The notes beneath the pieces are model-generated. The model searched no databases, was not told where the DNA came from, and was given only the letters and a program-made list of their open reading frames with translations. The position numbers and the translations under genes were made by a program. From the NCBI GenBank assembly GCA_024639845.1, contig JAHEGG010000002.1, forward strand, positions 58,507 through 122,506: a DNA stretch of 64,000 nucleotides, read 5' to 3'. Source of the DNA: Microbacteriaceae bacterium. Lineage in GTDB: Bacteria; Actinomycetota; Actinomycetes; Actinomycetales; Microbacteriaceae. Below, piece after piece: positions 36,721-44,440 of the stretch (its first letter is position 1; each line of letters opens with the position of its first letter).

Positions 36721-37413
36721 ATGACCGATCTAATCGATACGACCGAGATGTATCTGCGCACAATTCTCGAGCTTGAAGAGGAGGGTCAAATCGCTCTTCG
36801 TGCTCGAATAAGCGAGCGCTTGGCTCAATCCGGCCCGACCGTCTCAGAAACCGTCAACCGTATGTCTCGTGATGGCTTAGTTATAGTGAGTGACGATCGG
36901 CATCTCGAGCTGACGGTGAAAGGGCGGCTGGAGGCAACGAGAGTCATGCGAAAGCATCGCCTTGCCGAACGGCTGCTTGCCGATGTGATCGGACTCGAGT
37001 GGGAGTTTTTGCACGACGAAGCTTGCCGCTGGGAGCACGTGATGAGTGAGCAGGTTGAACGCAAGATCCTTTCGTTGATTTCAACCCCCGAACTTTCGCC
37101 TTACGGAAATCCGATACCTGGCCTGGATGAACTCGGCTATAAGTCGAACCCGGCATTTGCTGATGGTGTCGTTTCACTTCCGAGCAAACTGCTAGCCACA
37201 GGCTCGGCCCACGGGCTGGTTCTGCGTCGAATCGCCGAGCCGATCCAGATTGATCCAGAGTTCCTAACCGAAATGCGAGTTGCAGGCTTGATTCCGGGAT
37301 CGGTTTTCACCGCGAGCCATCAAGACGGGCGCATCCTGGTCTGTCTTGAAAATCGGGATGAAGGAGTCGCGCTCGACCACGACCTTGCAGCCCACATCTT
37401 TGTCGAGGCTTAA
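36721..37413 (+). CDS. DtxR/IdeR-family metal-dependent repressor
   Basis: A 230-residue regulator starting at ATG 36721 (MTDLIDTTEMYLRTILELEEEG), preceded by GGGAGG. The N-terminal winged helix (~5–70) contains RISERLAQSGPTVSETVNRMSRDGLV. The dimerisation and metal-site domain (~72–140) has HRLAERLLADVIGLEWEFLHDEACRWEHVMSEQVE, with the His/Glu/Cys ligands of DtxR/IdeR; the Cys in DEACRWEH fits the iron-type primary site. An SH3-like C-terminal domain follows. It is inferred to be an iron-dependent repressor of iron uptake, but MntR-type control cannot be excluded. Confidence 0.91.
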   Translation: MTDLIDTTEMYLRTILELEEEGQIALRARISERLAQSGPTVSETVNRMSRDGLVIVSDDRHLELTVKGRLEATRVMRKHRLAERLLADVIGLEWEFLHDEACRWEHVMSEQVERKILSLISTPELSPYGNPIPGLDELGYKSNPAFADGVVSLPSKLLATGSAHGLVLRRIAEPIQIDPEFLTEMRVAGLIPGSVFTASHQDGRILVCLENRDEGVALDHDLAAHIFVEA

Positions 37414-37552
37414 AACCATCAATCGGCTAAACTTGAAATGTCGTCTCTCACAAACCTGAGTGACGGCCGGCTTCGAATGGTTTCATTATCTGCAGTTCGG
37501 GGCAACTAAAGAATCGATGCAGGGTATTTTCACCGAAACTTGGAGGTTTGCC
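37414..37552 (+). promoter_or_regulatory. Leader of the C40 peptidase gene with a TAAACT box and a 23-codon uORF
   Basis: TAAACT (37428–37433) is a likely -10 box. An ATG at 37438 opens 23 codons (MSSLTNLSDGRLRMVSLSAV…, stop TAA 37507–37509) without a ribosome site. The real gene starts at TTG 37553 behind GGAGG. The leader would be about 110 nt. I could not match it to a known riboswitch. Confidence 0.4.
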
Positions 37553-38461
37553 TTGGCTCAAAAGCCCAGTGGTCGCCGCCGTGCCGACGTGAAGATTAAT
37601 TTCTTCGAGCAGTTCGAACTGCGCAGTCGTAGCTCGGTCGAGCAATCTCAGCGCGCGAAAGCCGCTCGTCTTGCTCGCAAGGCAGAGCGCAAGCTCGCAC
37701 GCGTGACTCAGGCTGAAATGCTCGGGGCCAACGCTGAAGCCCAGCACATCAACGGCGCTGTGGTTCCTGCAATCGCGCTAACTCGAACAGAGCGAATTCG
37801 TCCTCTTAAGAATTTCGCAACGATGTCGGTTGCTGCCGGACTATTGGCAACCGCAGCTTTGCCGGCCTATGCGATGAGCCCCGATCTAGCTGCCATGACC
37901 CGCTTGATTACTACAGACGCAGCCCAAATTGCGAGCAATCCAGACACTCAGAACCTCACGGTTGTTGCTGTGAACTCCGAAAAATATTCGCGTTCGACCT
38001 ATAAGACGATTAGCGCTAACGAGCTTTTGCGCCAGCAAACGCTCGCGGCGGCCCGCGGTTGGAGCGGCCCTACCGCTGCCGATTTCTTGCTAAATCCGCC
38101 TTACCCCAAATATGACACCGCGCAGGTCATGAAGGTGGCCAACAAATACGTTGGTGTCCCTTATGTGTTCGGTGGAGACAGCCCGGCTGCATTCGACTGT
38201 TCTGGTTATGTTGCTTATGTCTTTGCTCAGTTCGGCATCGCCCTGCCGCACTCGGTGCATGGCCAGGCTCGCCTGGGCAAAATCATCAAACCCGAGGATG
38301 CTCTGCCTGGCGATCTCGTGGTGTTCAACGACTTGAGCCACGATGGCATCTATGCCGGCAACGGAAATTTCTATCACGCACCTCGCCCCGGAGACCACGT
38401 CAAGCTAGCAACGATCTACACGAGCAACATTTTCTTCGTGCGACTTGGGATCGACGGATAG
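37553..38461 (+). CDS. Secreted C40 (NlpC/P60) peptidase
   Basis: A 302-residue protein started at TTG 37553, 6 nt after a clear GGAGG; the track's upstream residues lie in the leader. A long basic N-terminus (to ~85) precedes one signal or anchor helix (MSVAAGLLATAALPAYAMS). The C-terminal ~115 residues form an NlpC/P60 domain with catalytic Cys in GGDSPAAFDCSGYVAYVF, His in LSHDGIYAGNGNFYHA and the third residue near HAPRPGDHV. It likely cleaves peptidoglycan stem peptides during growth or division. The unusually long cytosolic basic leader suggests membrane retention. Confidence 0.9.
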   Translation: MAQKPSGRRRADVKINFFEQFELRSRSSVEQSQRAKAARLARKAERKLARVTQAEMLGANAEAQHINGAVVPAIALTRTERIRPLKNFATMSVAAGLLATAALPAYAMSPDLAAMTRLITTDAAQIASNPDTQNLTVVAVNSEKYSRSTYKTISANELLRQQTLAAARGWSGPTAADFLLNPPYPKYDTAQVMKVANKYVGVPYVFGGDSPAAFDCSGYVAYVFAQFGIALPHSVHGQARLGKIIKPEDALPGDLVVFNDLSHDGIYAGNGNFYHAPRPGDHVKLATIYTSNIFFVRLGIDG

Positions 38462-38616
38462 CCTCAAAGGTTGGCTTAAGCGGCACCGAGCACAGCTAAT
38501 CCGTGTTTTCTGCAACCAAAACGACACCAAAAGTTCGGCGTTTCTTTGCAGGTAATTTGCGTCGATAGTTCTAACCTGACTCCAAGTGCACCTCAACCAC
38601 TTGAAGGGAGGAGATG

Positions 38617-38694
38617 ATGTCATTGTTTAGTTTGCCCGCCAAGCATGTCTATCGGATGCGTCATCCCCATCAGTCCTGCCAAGGAGCAAGCTAG
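38617..38694 (+). CDS. 25-codon leader-like ORF
   Basis: AGGGAGGAG lies directly upstream of ATGATG. From the second ATG (38617) the frame reads MSLFSLPAKHVYRMRHPHQSCQGAS and stops at TAG 38692–38694. The stop is immediately followed by the left arm of an intrinsic terminator. A strong ribosome site, a short hydrophilic His/Arg-rich peptide and a terminator at the stop codon are the hallmarks of a transcription-attenuation leader peptide or a regulatory small RNA with a coding part. I do not recognise the peptide. It could instead be an independent small protein. It is absent from the ORF track because of its length. Confidence 0.55.
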   Translation: MSLFSLPAKHVYRMRHPHQSCQGAS

Positions 38695-38725
38695 CGCGTC
38701 ACCATGTTTGGTGGCGCGTTTTTTG
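38695..38725 (+). terminator. Intrinsic terminator right after the 25-codon ORF
   Basis: CGCGTCACC (38695–38703) pairs with GGTGGCGCG (38710–38718), including one G·U, around a 6-nt loop. TTTTTTG follows. It starts at the base after the small ORF's stop codon and lies 65 nt upstream of the HNH start. Confidence 0.9.
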
Positions 38726-38789
38726 TTTAAGACGAGTTGCACCTACCGAAAACCCGGAAGCCGTCTGGGTGATTTCGAAAGGAAAAGTT

Positions 38790-39293
38790 ATGCGCACACT
38801 GGTGCTAAATGCGGGGTATGAACCGCTTGCAGTTGTGTCATTCAAGCGAGCACTGATACTGGTGCTCAATCAAAAGGCCACCGTGCTGGCCGGTTCGGGT
38901 GAAAAGTTGGTGCACAGCGCTTCCGACGAATATGCCTTACCTTCTGTGATTTTGTTGCAGCGCTATGTGCGCATCCCAAGCACCCGTTCGGTGCCTGTGT
39001 CGCGTCGGGGAGTGCTCAGGAGAGACGGTTTTCGATGCGTCTATTGCCAGAAGGCCGCAAACACGGTCGATCACGTTCAGCCAAAGTCTCGCGGCGGCAA
39101 AGACACCTGGGAGAACCTGGTGGCATGCTGCTTGAAGTGCAACAACACCAAGAGCGACAAAACCTTGTCTGAACTCGGCTGGGAACTTAGAAGTCAGCCG
39201 CGGATGCCGCAGGGATTAGCTTGGACGGTCAGAGGAGCCGAGCGCTTTGAGCCAGAATGGGATGAGTTTTTGGCGTTACCAAATGCGGCTTAG
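38790..39293 (+). CDS. HNH endonuclease family protein
   Basis: A 167-residue protein starting at ATG 38790 (MRTLVLNAGYEPLAVVSFKRAL), with AAAGGA upstream. The N-terminal ~70 residues are the conserved leader domain of this family. The HNH core has FRCVYCQKAANTVDHVQPKSRGGKDTWENLVACCLKCNNTKSD: two CxxC zinc pairs, the DH metal-binding dyad and the N/K end. Stand-alone HNH proteins of this form are widespread in actinobacteria and their cellular role is unknown. No methylase or mobile element is adjacent. The upstream leader ORF and terminator may control it. Confidence 0.92.
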   Translation: MRTLVLNAGYEPLAVVSFKRALILVLNQKATVLAGSGEKLVHSASDEYALPSVILLQRYVRIPSTRSVPVSRRGVLRRDGFRCVYCQKAANTVDHVQPKSRGGKDTWENLVACCLKCNNTKSDKTLSELGWELRSQPRMPQGLAWTVRGAERFEPEWDEFLALPNAA

Positions 39294-39351
39294 GGGCTAA
39301 CCTAAATGCATGAATGGGGAGAGCTCCGTTCAAATTTGAATAGGAGAAAAA

Positions 39352-39708
39352 ATGGCAGGAAACTTCTGTGCACACTGCGGAAACGCAGTAAGCCCGATGG
39401 CAGCGGCTTGCCCGCAGTGCGGACACCCGGTTGCGGCACAACAAGCAAGTGCTCCAGGTGCTAGCGCTCAGCCACAGGTCAACCCATACGCCAAGGTTAA
39501 GTCGCGTGTAACCGCCGGAATCCTGGCAATCTTGCTCGGTGGCGTCGGTGTTCACAAGTTTTACCTGAACAAGGCCGGACTCGGTGTCGTCTACATCCTG
39601 CTCTGCTGGACATACATCCCGGCCATCGTTTCTCTCGTCGAGGGAATCATCTATCTGACCCAGACCGACCAGGACTTTGCCGCTAAGCAGGGCGTTCGCG
39701 TCAGCTAA
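39352..39708 (+). CDS. Zinc-ribbon TM2-domain membrane protein
   Basis: A 118-residue protein. An N-terminal zinc ribbon has CAHCGNAV…CPQCGHPV (two CxxC pairs). A Pro/Ala/Gln-rich linker follows, then a TM2 domain: VTAGILAILLGGVGVHKFYLNKAGLGVVYILLCWTYIPAIVSLVEGIIYL with the family GxxGxHrFYlG-type turn. TM2 proteins are two-helix membrane proteins of unknown function. SD AGGAG precedes the ATG. Confidence 0.92.
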   Translation: MAGNFCAHCGNAVSPMAAACPQCGHPVAAQQASAPGASAQPQVNPYAKVKSRVTAGILAILLGGVGVHKFYLNKAGLGVVYILLCWTYIPAIVSLVEGIIYLTQTDQDFAAKQGVRVS

Positions 39709-39746
39709 GCAGTCTGGCTCGAGGCCTATCGGGTGTCGCATCGCTG

Positions 39747-39819
39747 TGGCCCCGATAGGAATCGAACCTACGACACAAGGTTTAGGAAACCTCTGCTCTA
39801 TCCACTGAGCTACGGGGCC
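39747..39819 (-). tRNA. tRNA-Arg (anticodon CCT)
   Basis: The reverse complement gives a 73-nt cloverleaf with acceptor arms GGCCCCG/CGGGGCC (normal Watson–Crick pairs), discriminator A, anticodon loop TTCCTAA and T-arm GTAGGTTCGATTCCTAT. Anticodon CCT reads the rare arginine codon AGG. CCA is not encoded. Confidence 0.95.
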
Positions 39820-39905
39820 TAAACTCGATTCACACGAGTTGGGCAACACGTGCCAAATATACCGCCCCGCAGCCAAGCCTCCGAGCCCAAAGCCCGCTCG
39901 AAAGT

Positions 39906-39911
39906 TAGTCT
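39906..39911 (+). promoter_or_regulatory. Putative -10 box of the helicase-like gene (TAGTCT)
   Basis: TAGTCT ends 6 nt before the GTG start at 39918, the spacing expected for a leaderless transcript. There is no Shine–Dalgarno-like sequence. Confidence 0.4.
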
Positions 39912-39917
39912 TTAGGC

Positions 39918-42900
39918 GTGGATCGCGAAGAGAGTCAAGGCATCGACTGGCAAGTCTGGTTGCGGCAAATCCGCGCCATCGGCTTTGCCAATCCACTTTT
40001 GAACTTTGAGCCGAACTCGATTGGTCAGATCGATCTAGAGCGCGCTCATCCCAGCGGGCTCGCCCAGCTGTCGTCAATTCGCACAGCCGTGTTGTCGAAC
40101 CTTTTTCGTGACCCGCTCGCTTTTTCTAGGTCCTATTCAGCAGCCAAACGCATTCGATCCCGAGCGGACAACCTCGACACGCAGTTCGGTGTTCAGGCGC
40201 TTGCGCTAGCCGCAGGCTTGGTGAATTTGGAGCATGACGGATTCGATCTTTCGCTTCCGATCGTTTTGTGGCAAGCGGAGTTGGATCGCAAGACCGACGA
40301 CTTCGAGATTCGCCTGATTGGTTCACCGCGCGTGAATCCAGGACTCATGGATGCGATTGAAGACGCCTATGGGGTCAAGCTTGACGCTCGGATGATTCTC
40401 TCGAGCTTTACACCGGGTGCTGATTTCGTGCCACTTGCCATGCTCGAGTACATCGCGTCTAGGGTTGGCCCAGCCGCCCGTCTCGAGACCAAACGAATCC
40501 TGACCATCGGCAACTTTGCTGGTGAGCCGATCGACCTCTATCGAGACGTCGATAGGCAAGAAACCAAGTTGCTTCGACAGTTGGCCGGTCTCGAATTGAC
40601 TGGCGATACAGAAGCCGCATTGGAGCCGGTCGACCTGGTGAGCGATGCCGACTCAGCGCAACAGAGAGTCGTTGCCATGGCGGCTGGCGGGCGCTCTTTT
40701 GCCGTGGAAACATTGCCGGGATGTGGTTACACCCAGACTGTAGTCAACGTGATTGCGGCGTTGGCTGATCAAGGCAAATCGGTTTTGGTCGTAGCCCCCA
40801 GGCGTCAAACCCTGCACGAGTTGGCCGATAGGTTCGCGAGCCTCGGGCTTGGTGGCCTTGCCGTTCGTGACAGCCACATTTGGTTCGACCTGATTGGCGC
40901 AATCGGTCGACACGAAAAGGCTCAAGACGCAAACCTCGCAGTTGCCAAAGTTAGACGCGAGGCTGCCACGGTAGACATCGAAAACTACCTCGCCCTGCTC
41001 GGAAAACGCGATGAAAAGGTTCAGCTCACGGTGTCAGAAGCGCTAGTTGCGCTAGCCAAGTTGAGCTTGGTGCCGAGGGCGCCAGAAACCAGCGCGCGTA
41101 TCGCACCGCAGTACATTGATCGGTATCGAAACCGCGCAGAGGCGATGGCTTTGCTTTTAGAAGCCCAAGAACTGGGTGAGTTTGATTTCGCACCATCCGA
41201 CTCAGCCTGGTTCCAGGCTCGGTTCGAATCCGAGGCAGATTCCGAGAGTGCCGTAGCTTTGGCCGGGCGTTTAGACTCAGGCGGTTTTAGCGCCTTCCAA
41301 ACCCAGTTAGAAGCCGTCACCGGTCAAGTCGGGTTCAAGCCTGCGGCAACTGTCGAGGACTGGGGTTCCTATCTTCGACTCCTGGCTGGCACCCGCGAAA
41401 CTCTGGGTCGCTTTGTGCCAGAGGTTTTTCAGCGCCCACTCGAAGACCTCATCATCGCGACCGGTCCACGTTCGGTTCAATCTCAGATGTCTGGTTCGAA
41501 TCGCCGTCGACTGAAAAAATTGGCCAAAGAGTATTTGCGTCCGGGCATGCACGTCACCGACATCCATGAAGCGCTTTTGGCCGTTCAAGATCAGCGCGAG
41601 CAGTGGGTCAAGTTCAGTGTGGAAGAACCGAAGCCAGAGGTGCCGGCCGGCATCAGTGACCTTTTGGTTGCCTATCAAGCGTTGGTTTCTGACCTGGCAA
41701 AACTTCAAAGTCACCAGGATGATGATCCGGCCTTCAAGCCTCTGGTCAAATTGCCGCTCACCGAGCTCGAGACAACCTTGAGGTCGATGGCAACAGATGT
41801 TGGTCCGCTCGAGAAGCTTGAAAAGCGAAACGGTGTAAGGGCTCGACTAAAAGAAACGGGGCTAGCGCCGCTGGCTCGAAATCTCGCGTCTCTCAAAGTT
41901 AAACGTGAGCATATTGCACTCGAACTTGAGCTGGCCTGGTGGCAATCGGCGCTGGAATATTTGGTAGCTCGCGATGCATCGGTGATGAGGTACACCGCCG
42001 AGCAAATTGACACGATCGAAGAAGATTTCACGCTGGCCGATGCCGAGGTAGTGAGAATAGGTGCTCCAACGCTGGCCGGGGCTCTCGCCGACCGGTGGCG
42101 CTCACTTTTGACGAGCAACTCGTCGCAGGCCACCGAGCTCAAGACTTTACTTCGTTCGCGATCTGTATCTTATGAGTCGCTGTTTGAAATCGCCCCAGAC
42201 TTCGCGCCTCTTCTATTGCAAGTTGTCGCGATTTCCCCCTATCAGGTGCCGACCAAGCTTTCGAAGAAGCACAAGTTCGATACTGTGCTCGTTCTAGACG
42301 CGGCTGGTTCGACTGTCTCTGAAAATCTGGCTGCTCTAAGCCGAGCCAATCAGGTAATCGCCTTCGGTGATGATGCGATTGCAGCTCCAGATGGTTTTGA
42401 AATGGAATGGCACGAAACGCCTTTAGCTCGCGAAGACGCCCCGAGGTCGGTTTTCGACGAGGTTAAAGCGGTTTTCGGTGTTGAGACTCTGAGAAAATCA
42501 TGGCGTCCTAATGGTCAAACCCTCGGATCGCTAATCAATCGGGAGTTCTATCAGAACCGAATCGAATTCGCCCCGACGGCTAACGAGTTCGTAGGTGAGA
42601 GCAACCTGAAACTTGAAATTCTCACCTCTGGGATCGGCTCAACGACCAAGGGGATTGCGGCAATCGAAAGCCCAGACGTCGAAGTGGACAAGGTGGTTTC
42701 TTTGATTCTTGAGCAAGCCTCGAAGTCTCAACAGGAGTCACTCCTGGTTGTCACGGCTTCGAAAATTCACGCCCAGCGAATCGAAAACTCACTGCAAAAA
42801 GCGCTCAAACTGCACCCGGAGTTAGACGAGTGGTTTGACTCGCACGGCCGAGAAAAGTTTGAAATCACGCCAATTGGTTCGCTCTCCCATCGGGTTGCAG

Positions 42901-43559
42901 ATCACATCATATTTTCGATCGGCTTTGGCGTCGATTCGAGTGGAAAAGCACAAGGGCTACTCGGAGACTTGAGTGCGACCTCGGGCAGGAGGTATCTGGC
43001 CAACATGTTGGTAAGCGCCAGGCATCGAATCACGATCGTGAGTTGCTTGAAGGCTGCCGATCTTGATTCCGAGTCACCTCATCCAGCCACCGCGCTCCTG
43101 GCGCAGGTTCTCGCCACGTCTTCTGCAGCCATCTCGGACGAAACGGACACAGATCCGTTGCTCGAAGATCTTGCACTACGTCTCAAAAAACTCGGTGCTC
43201 GAGCGGTCTTGAATTATGGGGATGCTATTCCGCTGGCCGTTTCTTATGCCAACAAGTGTGCCGCGATTTTGCCCGACTGGAACCTGGCTGGCGAAGGCCT
43301 TTCGGAGCGGTTGAGGCTCAGACCAGCGCTGCTTCGAGGGATGGGTTGGAAGGTCATCCGAGTTCATACCTTCGAGCTATTTGCAGATCCGGCAGCGCTG
43401 GCTGTGCGTATCGGCGAGAGTTTGGGAATGGAACTGACCAAACGTCCACAGGCGCTTTTTGATCCTCCGGCTTTCGAAGATAGTCCAGAGGCATGGGGTG
43501 ACCGCGTCGATAGCAACGACGCTCGATTGAAATCGGACAAGCCGCCGCACTGGGGCTAG
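39918..43559 (+). CDS. Large SF1-helicase-like protein with degenerate ATPase motifs
   Basis: A 1213-residue protein with the order of an actinobacterial COG1112-like helicase: an N-terminal module (~1–250), RecA-like domain 1, a long helical insertion (~330–770), RecA-like domain 2 and a C-terminal nuclease-like module (~1090–1190). The motif positions are altered. Where GPPGTGKT is expected it has LPGCGYTQT (~res 266–274), so the Walker A lysine is tyrosine. Where DEAS is expected it has VLVLDAAGST (~790), so the Walker B glutamate is alanine. The C-terminal RPALLRGMGWKVIRVHTFELFADP looks like the end of an MTES_1575/Vsr-type nuclease, but its acidic residue is not visible in PLAVSYANKCAAILPDW. 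It may be a non-catalytic scaffold. Function unknown. Confidence 0.8.
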   Translation: MDREESQGIDWQVWLRQIRAIGFANPLLNFEPNSIGQIDLERAHPSGLAQLSSIRTAVLSNLFRDPLAFSRSYSAAKRIRSRADNLDTQFGVQALALAAGLVNLEHDGFDLSLPIVLWQAELDRKTDDFEIRLIGSPRVNPGLMDAIEDAYGVKLDARMILSSFTPGADFVPLAMLEYIASRVGPAARLETKRILTIGNFAGEPIDLYRDVDRQETKLLRQLAGLELTGDTEAALEPVDLVSDADSAQQRVVAMAAGGRSFAVETLPGCGYTQTVVNVIAALADQGKSVLVVAPRRQTLHELADRFASLGLGGLAVRDSHIWFDLIGAIGRHEKAQDANLAVAKVRREAATVDIENYLALLGKRDEKVQLTVSEALVALAKLSLVPRAPETSARIAPQYIDRYRNRAEAMALLLEAQELGEFDFAPSDSAWFQARFESEADSESAVALAGRLDSGGFSAFQTQLEAVTGQVGFKPAATVEDWGSYLRLLAGTRETLGRFVPEVFQRPLEDLIIATGPRSVQSQMSGSNRRRLKKLAKEYLRPGMHVTDIHEALLAVQDQREQWVKFSVEEPKPEVPAGISDLLVAYQALVSDLAKLQSHQDDDPAFKPLVKLPLTELETTLRSMATDVGPLEKLEKRNGVRARLKETGLAPLARNLASLKVKREHIALELELAWWQSALEYLVARDASVMRYTAEQIDTIEEDFTLADAEVVRIGAPTLAGALADRWRSLLTSNSSQATELKTLLRSRSVSYESLFEIAPDFAPLLLQVVAISPYQVPTKLSKKHKFDTVLVLDAAGSTVSENLAALSRANQVIAFGDDAIAAPDGFEMEWHETPLAREDAPRSVFDEVKAVFGVETLRKSWRPNGQTLGSLINREFYQNRIEFAPTANEFVGESNLKLEILTSGIGSTTKGIAAIESPDVEVDKVVSLILEQASKSQQESLLVVTASKIHAQRIENSLQKALKLHPELDEWFDSHGREKFEITPIGSLSHRVADHIIFSIGFGVDSSGKAQGLLGDLSATSGRRYLANMLVSARHRITIVSCLKAADLDSESPHPATALLAQVLATSSAAISDETDTDPLLEDLALRLKKLGARAVLNYGDAIPLAVSYANKCAAILPDWNLAGEGLSERLRLRPALLRGMGWKVIRVHTFELFADPAALAVRIGESLGMELTKRPQALFDPPAFEDSPEAWGDRVDSNDARLKSDKPPHWG

Positions 43560-43622
43560 AGGGCTAGAGGGTCAGAGAGACGGCGAGTCAGTCAGCCCAG
43601 GTCAATAAGTCTGCGATTCGAT

Positions 43623-43826
43623 TTAGTTTGAGTTTTCGCCCGAACTCGGTTTTGCCGCGTCGGTTCGATAAAAGCCGGAACCCTTAAACGTCACTCCCAC
43701 GTTGCCATAAACCTTCTTCAACTCACCGGCACATTTTGGGCACTTTTCAAGCGCGGCGTCATTGATCGATTGCTGAAGGTCGAAGGCATGACCGCAGGCC
43801 TTGCAGGCATAAGAGTAAGTGGGCAT
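43623..43826 (-). CDS. FmdB-family zinc-ribbon protein
   Basis: A 67-residue protein opening MPTYSYACKACGHAFDLQQSI with C-x-x-C, then LEKCPKCAGELKKVYG with the second C-x-x-C, together a single zinc ribbon (CxxC_CxxC_SSSS/FmdB). The tail GVTFKGSGFYRTD is the usual conserved end. FmdB was proposed as a regulator of amidase genes, but the family role is unclear. It lies 27 nt below the 5-FCL gene, the normal actinobacterial arrangement. Confidence 0.92.
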   Translation of the reverse strand: MPTYSYACKACGHAFDLQQSINDAALEKCPKCAGELKKVYGNVGVTFKGSGFYRTDAAKPSSGENSN

Positions 43827-43853
43827 TGGGTTCCTTGGGGTTCTCTCTCGAGT

Positions 43854-44423
43854 TTAACCCCTGCCAATCTCGTGCAAAAACGAGCAGGTTACCACGTGGG
43901 TAACCTTGCGGTCGTGGTCATCGTGGGGCAGTTCTTCGACGAGTTCGTCGTCGTGAACCAGTGCAATAACCGGGATGCTCGCCGGCAACGCTTTTAGCGC
44001 CCGGTCGTAGAAGCCCTTTCCTTTGCCAAGTCGGTTTCCAGCCGCATCAACAGCGAGGGCGGGAACGATCACCGCCTCAACTTGAAGCGGTTCGGCCGGA
44101 CCGATCGGCTCGAGAATTCCGAACTCACCTTCGGAGAGATCATCCCAGTCGAAAAGCACCCATTCGAGATCATCACCGTTCACGCGGGGCACCAAAACCT
44201 GAATGCCGACCTCCTCGCACACGCCAAGGAGTAGGTCGGTGCAAGGCTCGTCATCTAGGGCTACATAAGCCGCGATCTTGCGAATCCCATGATCTGCCAG
44301 AAACATCACCAAATGCTCGTCGTGCTGGTCCTCGCAGTGGTGGCCAGGTTGCTCGGCCCGGCGAGCATCGATGATTTGTTTGCGCAGTTGCTTCTTTTCG
44401 AGCGCGAGTTCGGAGTTGGTCAT
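43854..44423 (-). CDS. 5-formyltetrahydrofolate cyclo-ligase
   Basis: A 189-residue enzyme that converts 5-formyl-THF to 5,10-methenyl-THF with ATP. The N-terminus (LALEKKQLRKQIIDARRAEQPG) carries the substrate-contacting basic helix. VIVPALAVDAAGNRLGKGKGFYDRALKALP is the family signature, with the ATP-binding G-x-G-x-G-x-Y-D loop. It is divergent from the GNAT gene with 17 nt between the starts. Confidence 0.93.
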   Translation of the reverse strand: MTNSELALEKKQLRKQIIDARRAEQPGHHCEDQHDEHLVMFLADHGIRKIAAYVALDDEPCTDLLLGVCEEVGIQVLVPRVNGDDLEWVLFDWDDLSEGEFGILEPIGPAEPLQVEAVIVPALAVDAAGNRLGKGKGFYDRALKALPASIPVIALVHDDELVEELPHDDHDRKVTHVVTCSFLHEIGRG

Positions 44424-44427
44424 CCAC

Positions 44428-44433
44428 TAATCT
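44428..44433 (+). promoter_or_regulatory. Putative -10 box of the GNAT gene (TAATCT)
   Basis: TAATCT ends 7 nt before ATG 44441, consistent with a leaderless transcript. It fills most of the 17-nt gap between the divergent starts. Confidence 0.4.
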
Positions 44434-44440
44434 TGCCAGC

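Larger units (their letters stand above)
38462..38789 (+). other. 328-nt intergenic stretch between C40 peptidase and HNH gene
   Basis: This is the longest gap lacking an annotated gene. It holds a possible promoter region (38480–38575), a CAAGTG/CACTTG repeat (38583–38603), a Shine–Dalgarno site, a 25-codon ORF, an intrinsic terminator and a 65-nt stretch to the HNH start. The small ORF and terminator are listed separately. Confidence 0.7.

Noticed and set aside
37414-37552. c-di-AMP (ydaO) riboswitch ahead of the C40 peptidase
   Set aside because: The leader is only about 110 nt and the conserved ydaO core sequences are not present.
38790-39293. HNH protein as part of a restriction or homing element
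   Set aside because: No methyltransferase, intron, integrase or repeat flanks it; the stand-alone form is common in actinobacterial chromosomes.
39229-40077. 282-aa minus-strand ORF
   Set aside because: It covers tRNA-Arg, the TM2 gene and the start of the helicase-like gene; the protein has no recognisable domain and includes translated tRNA sequence.
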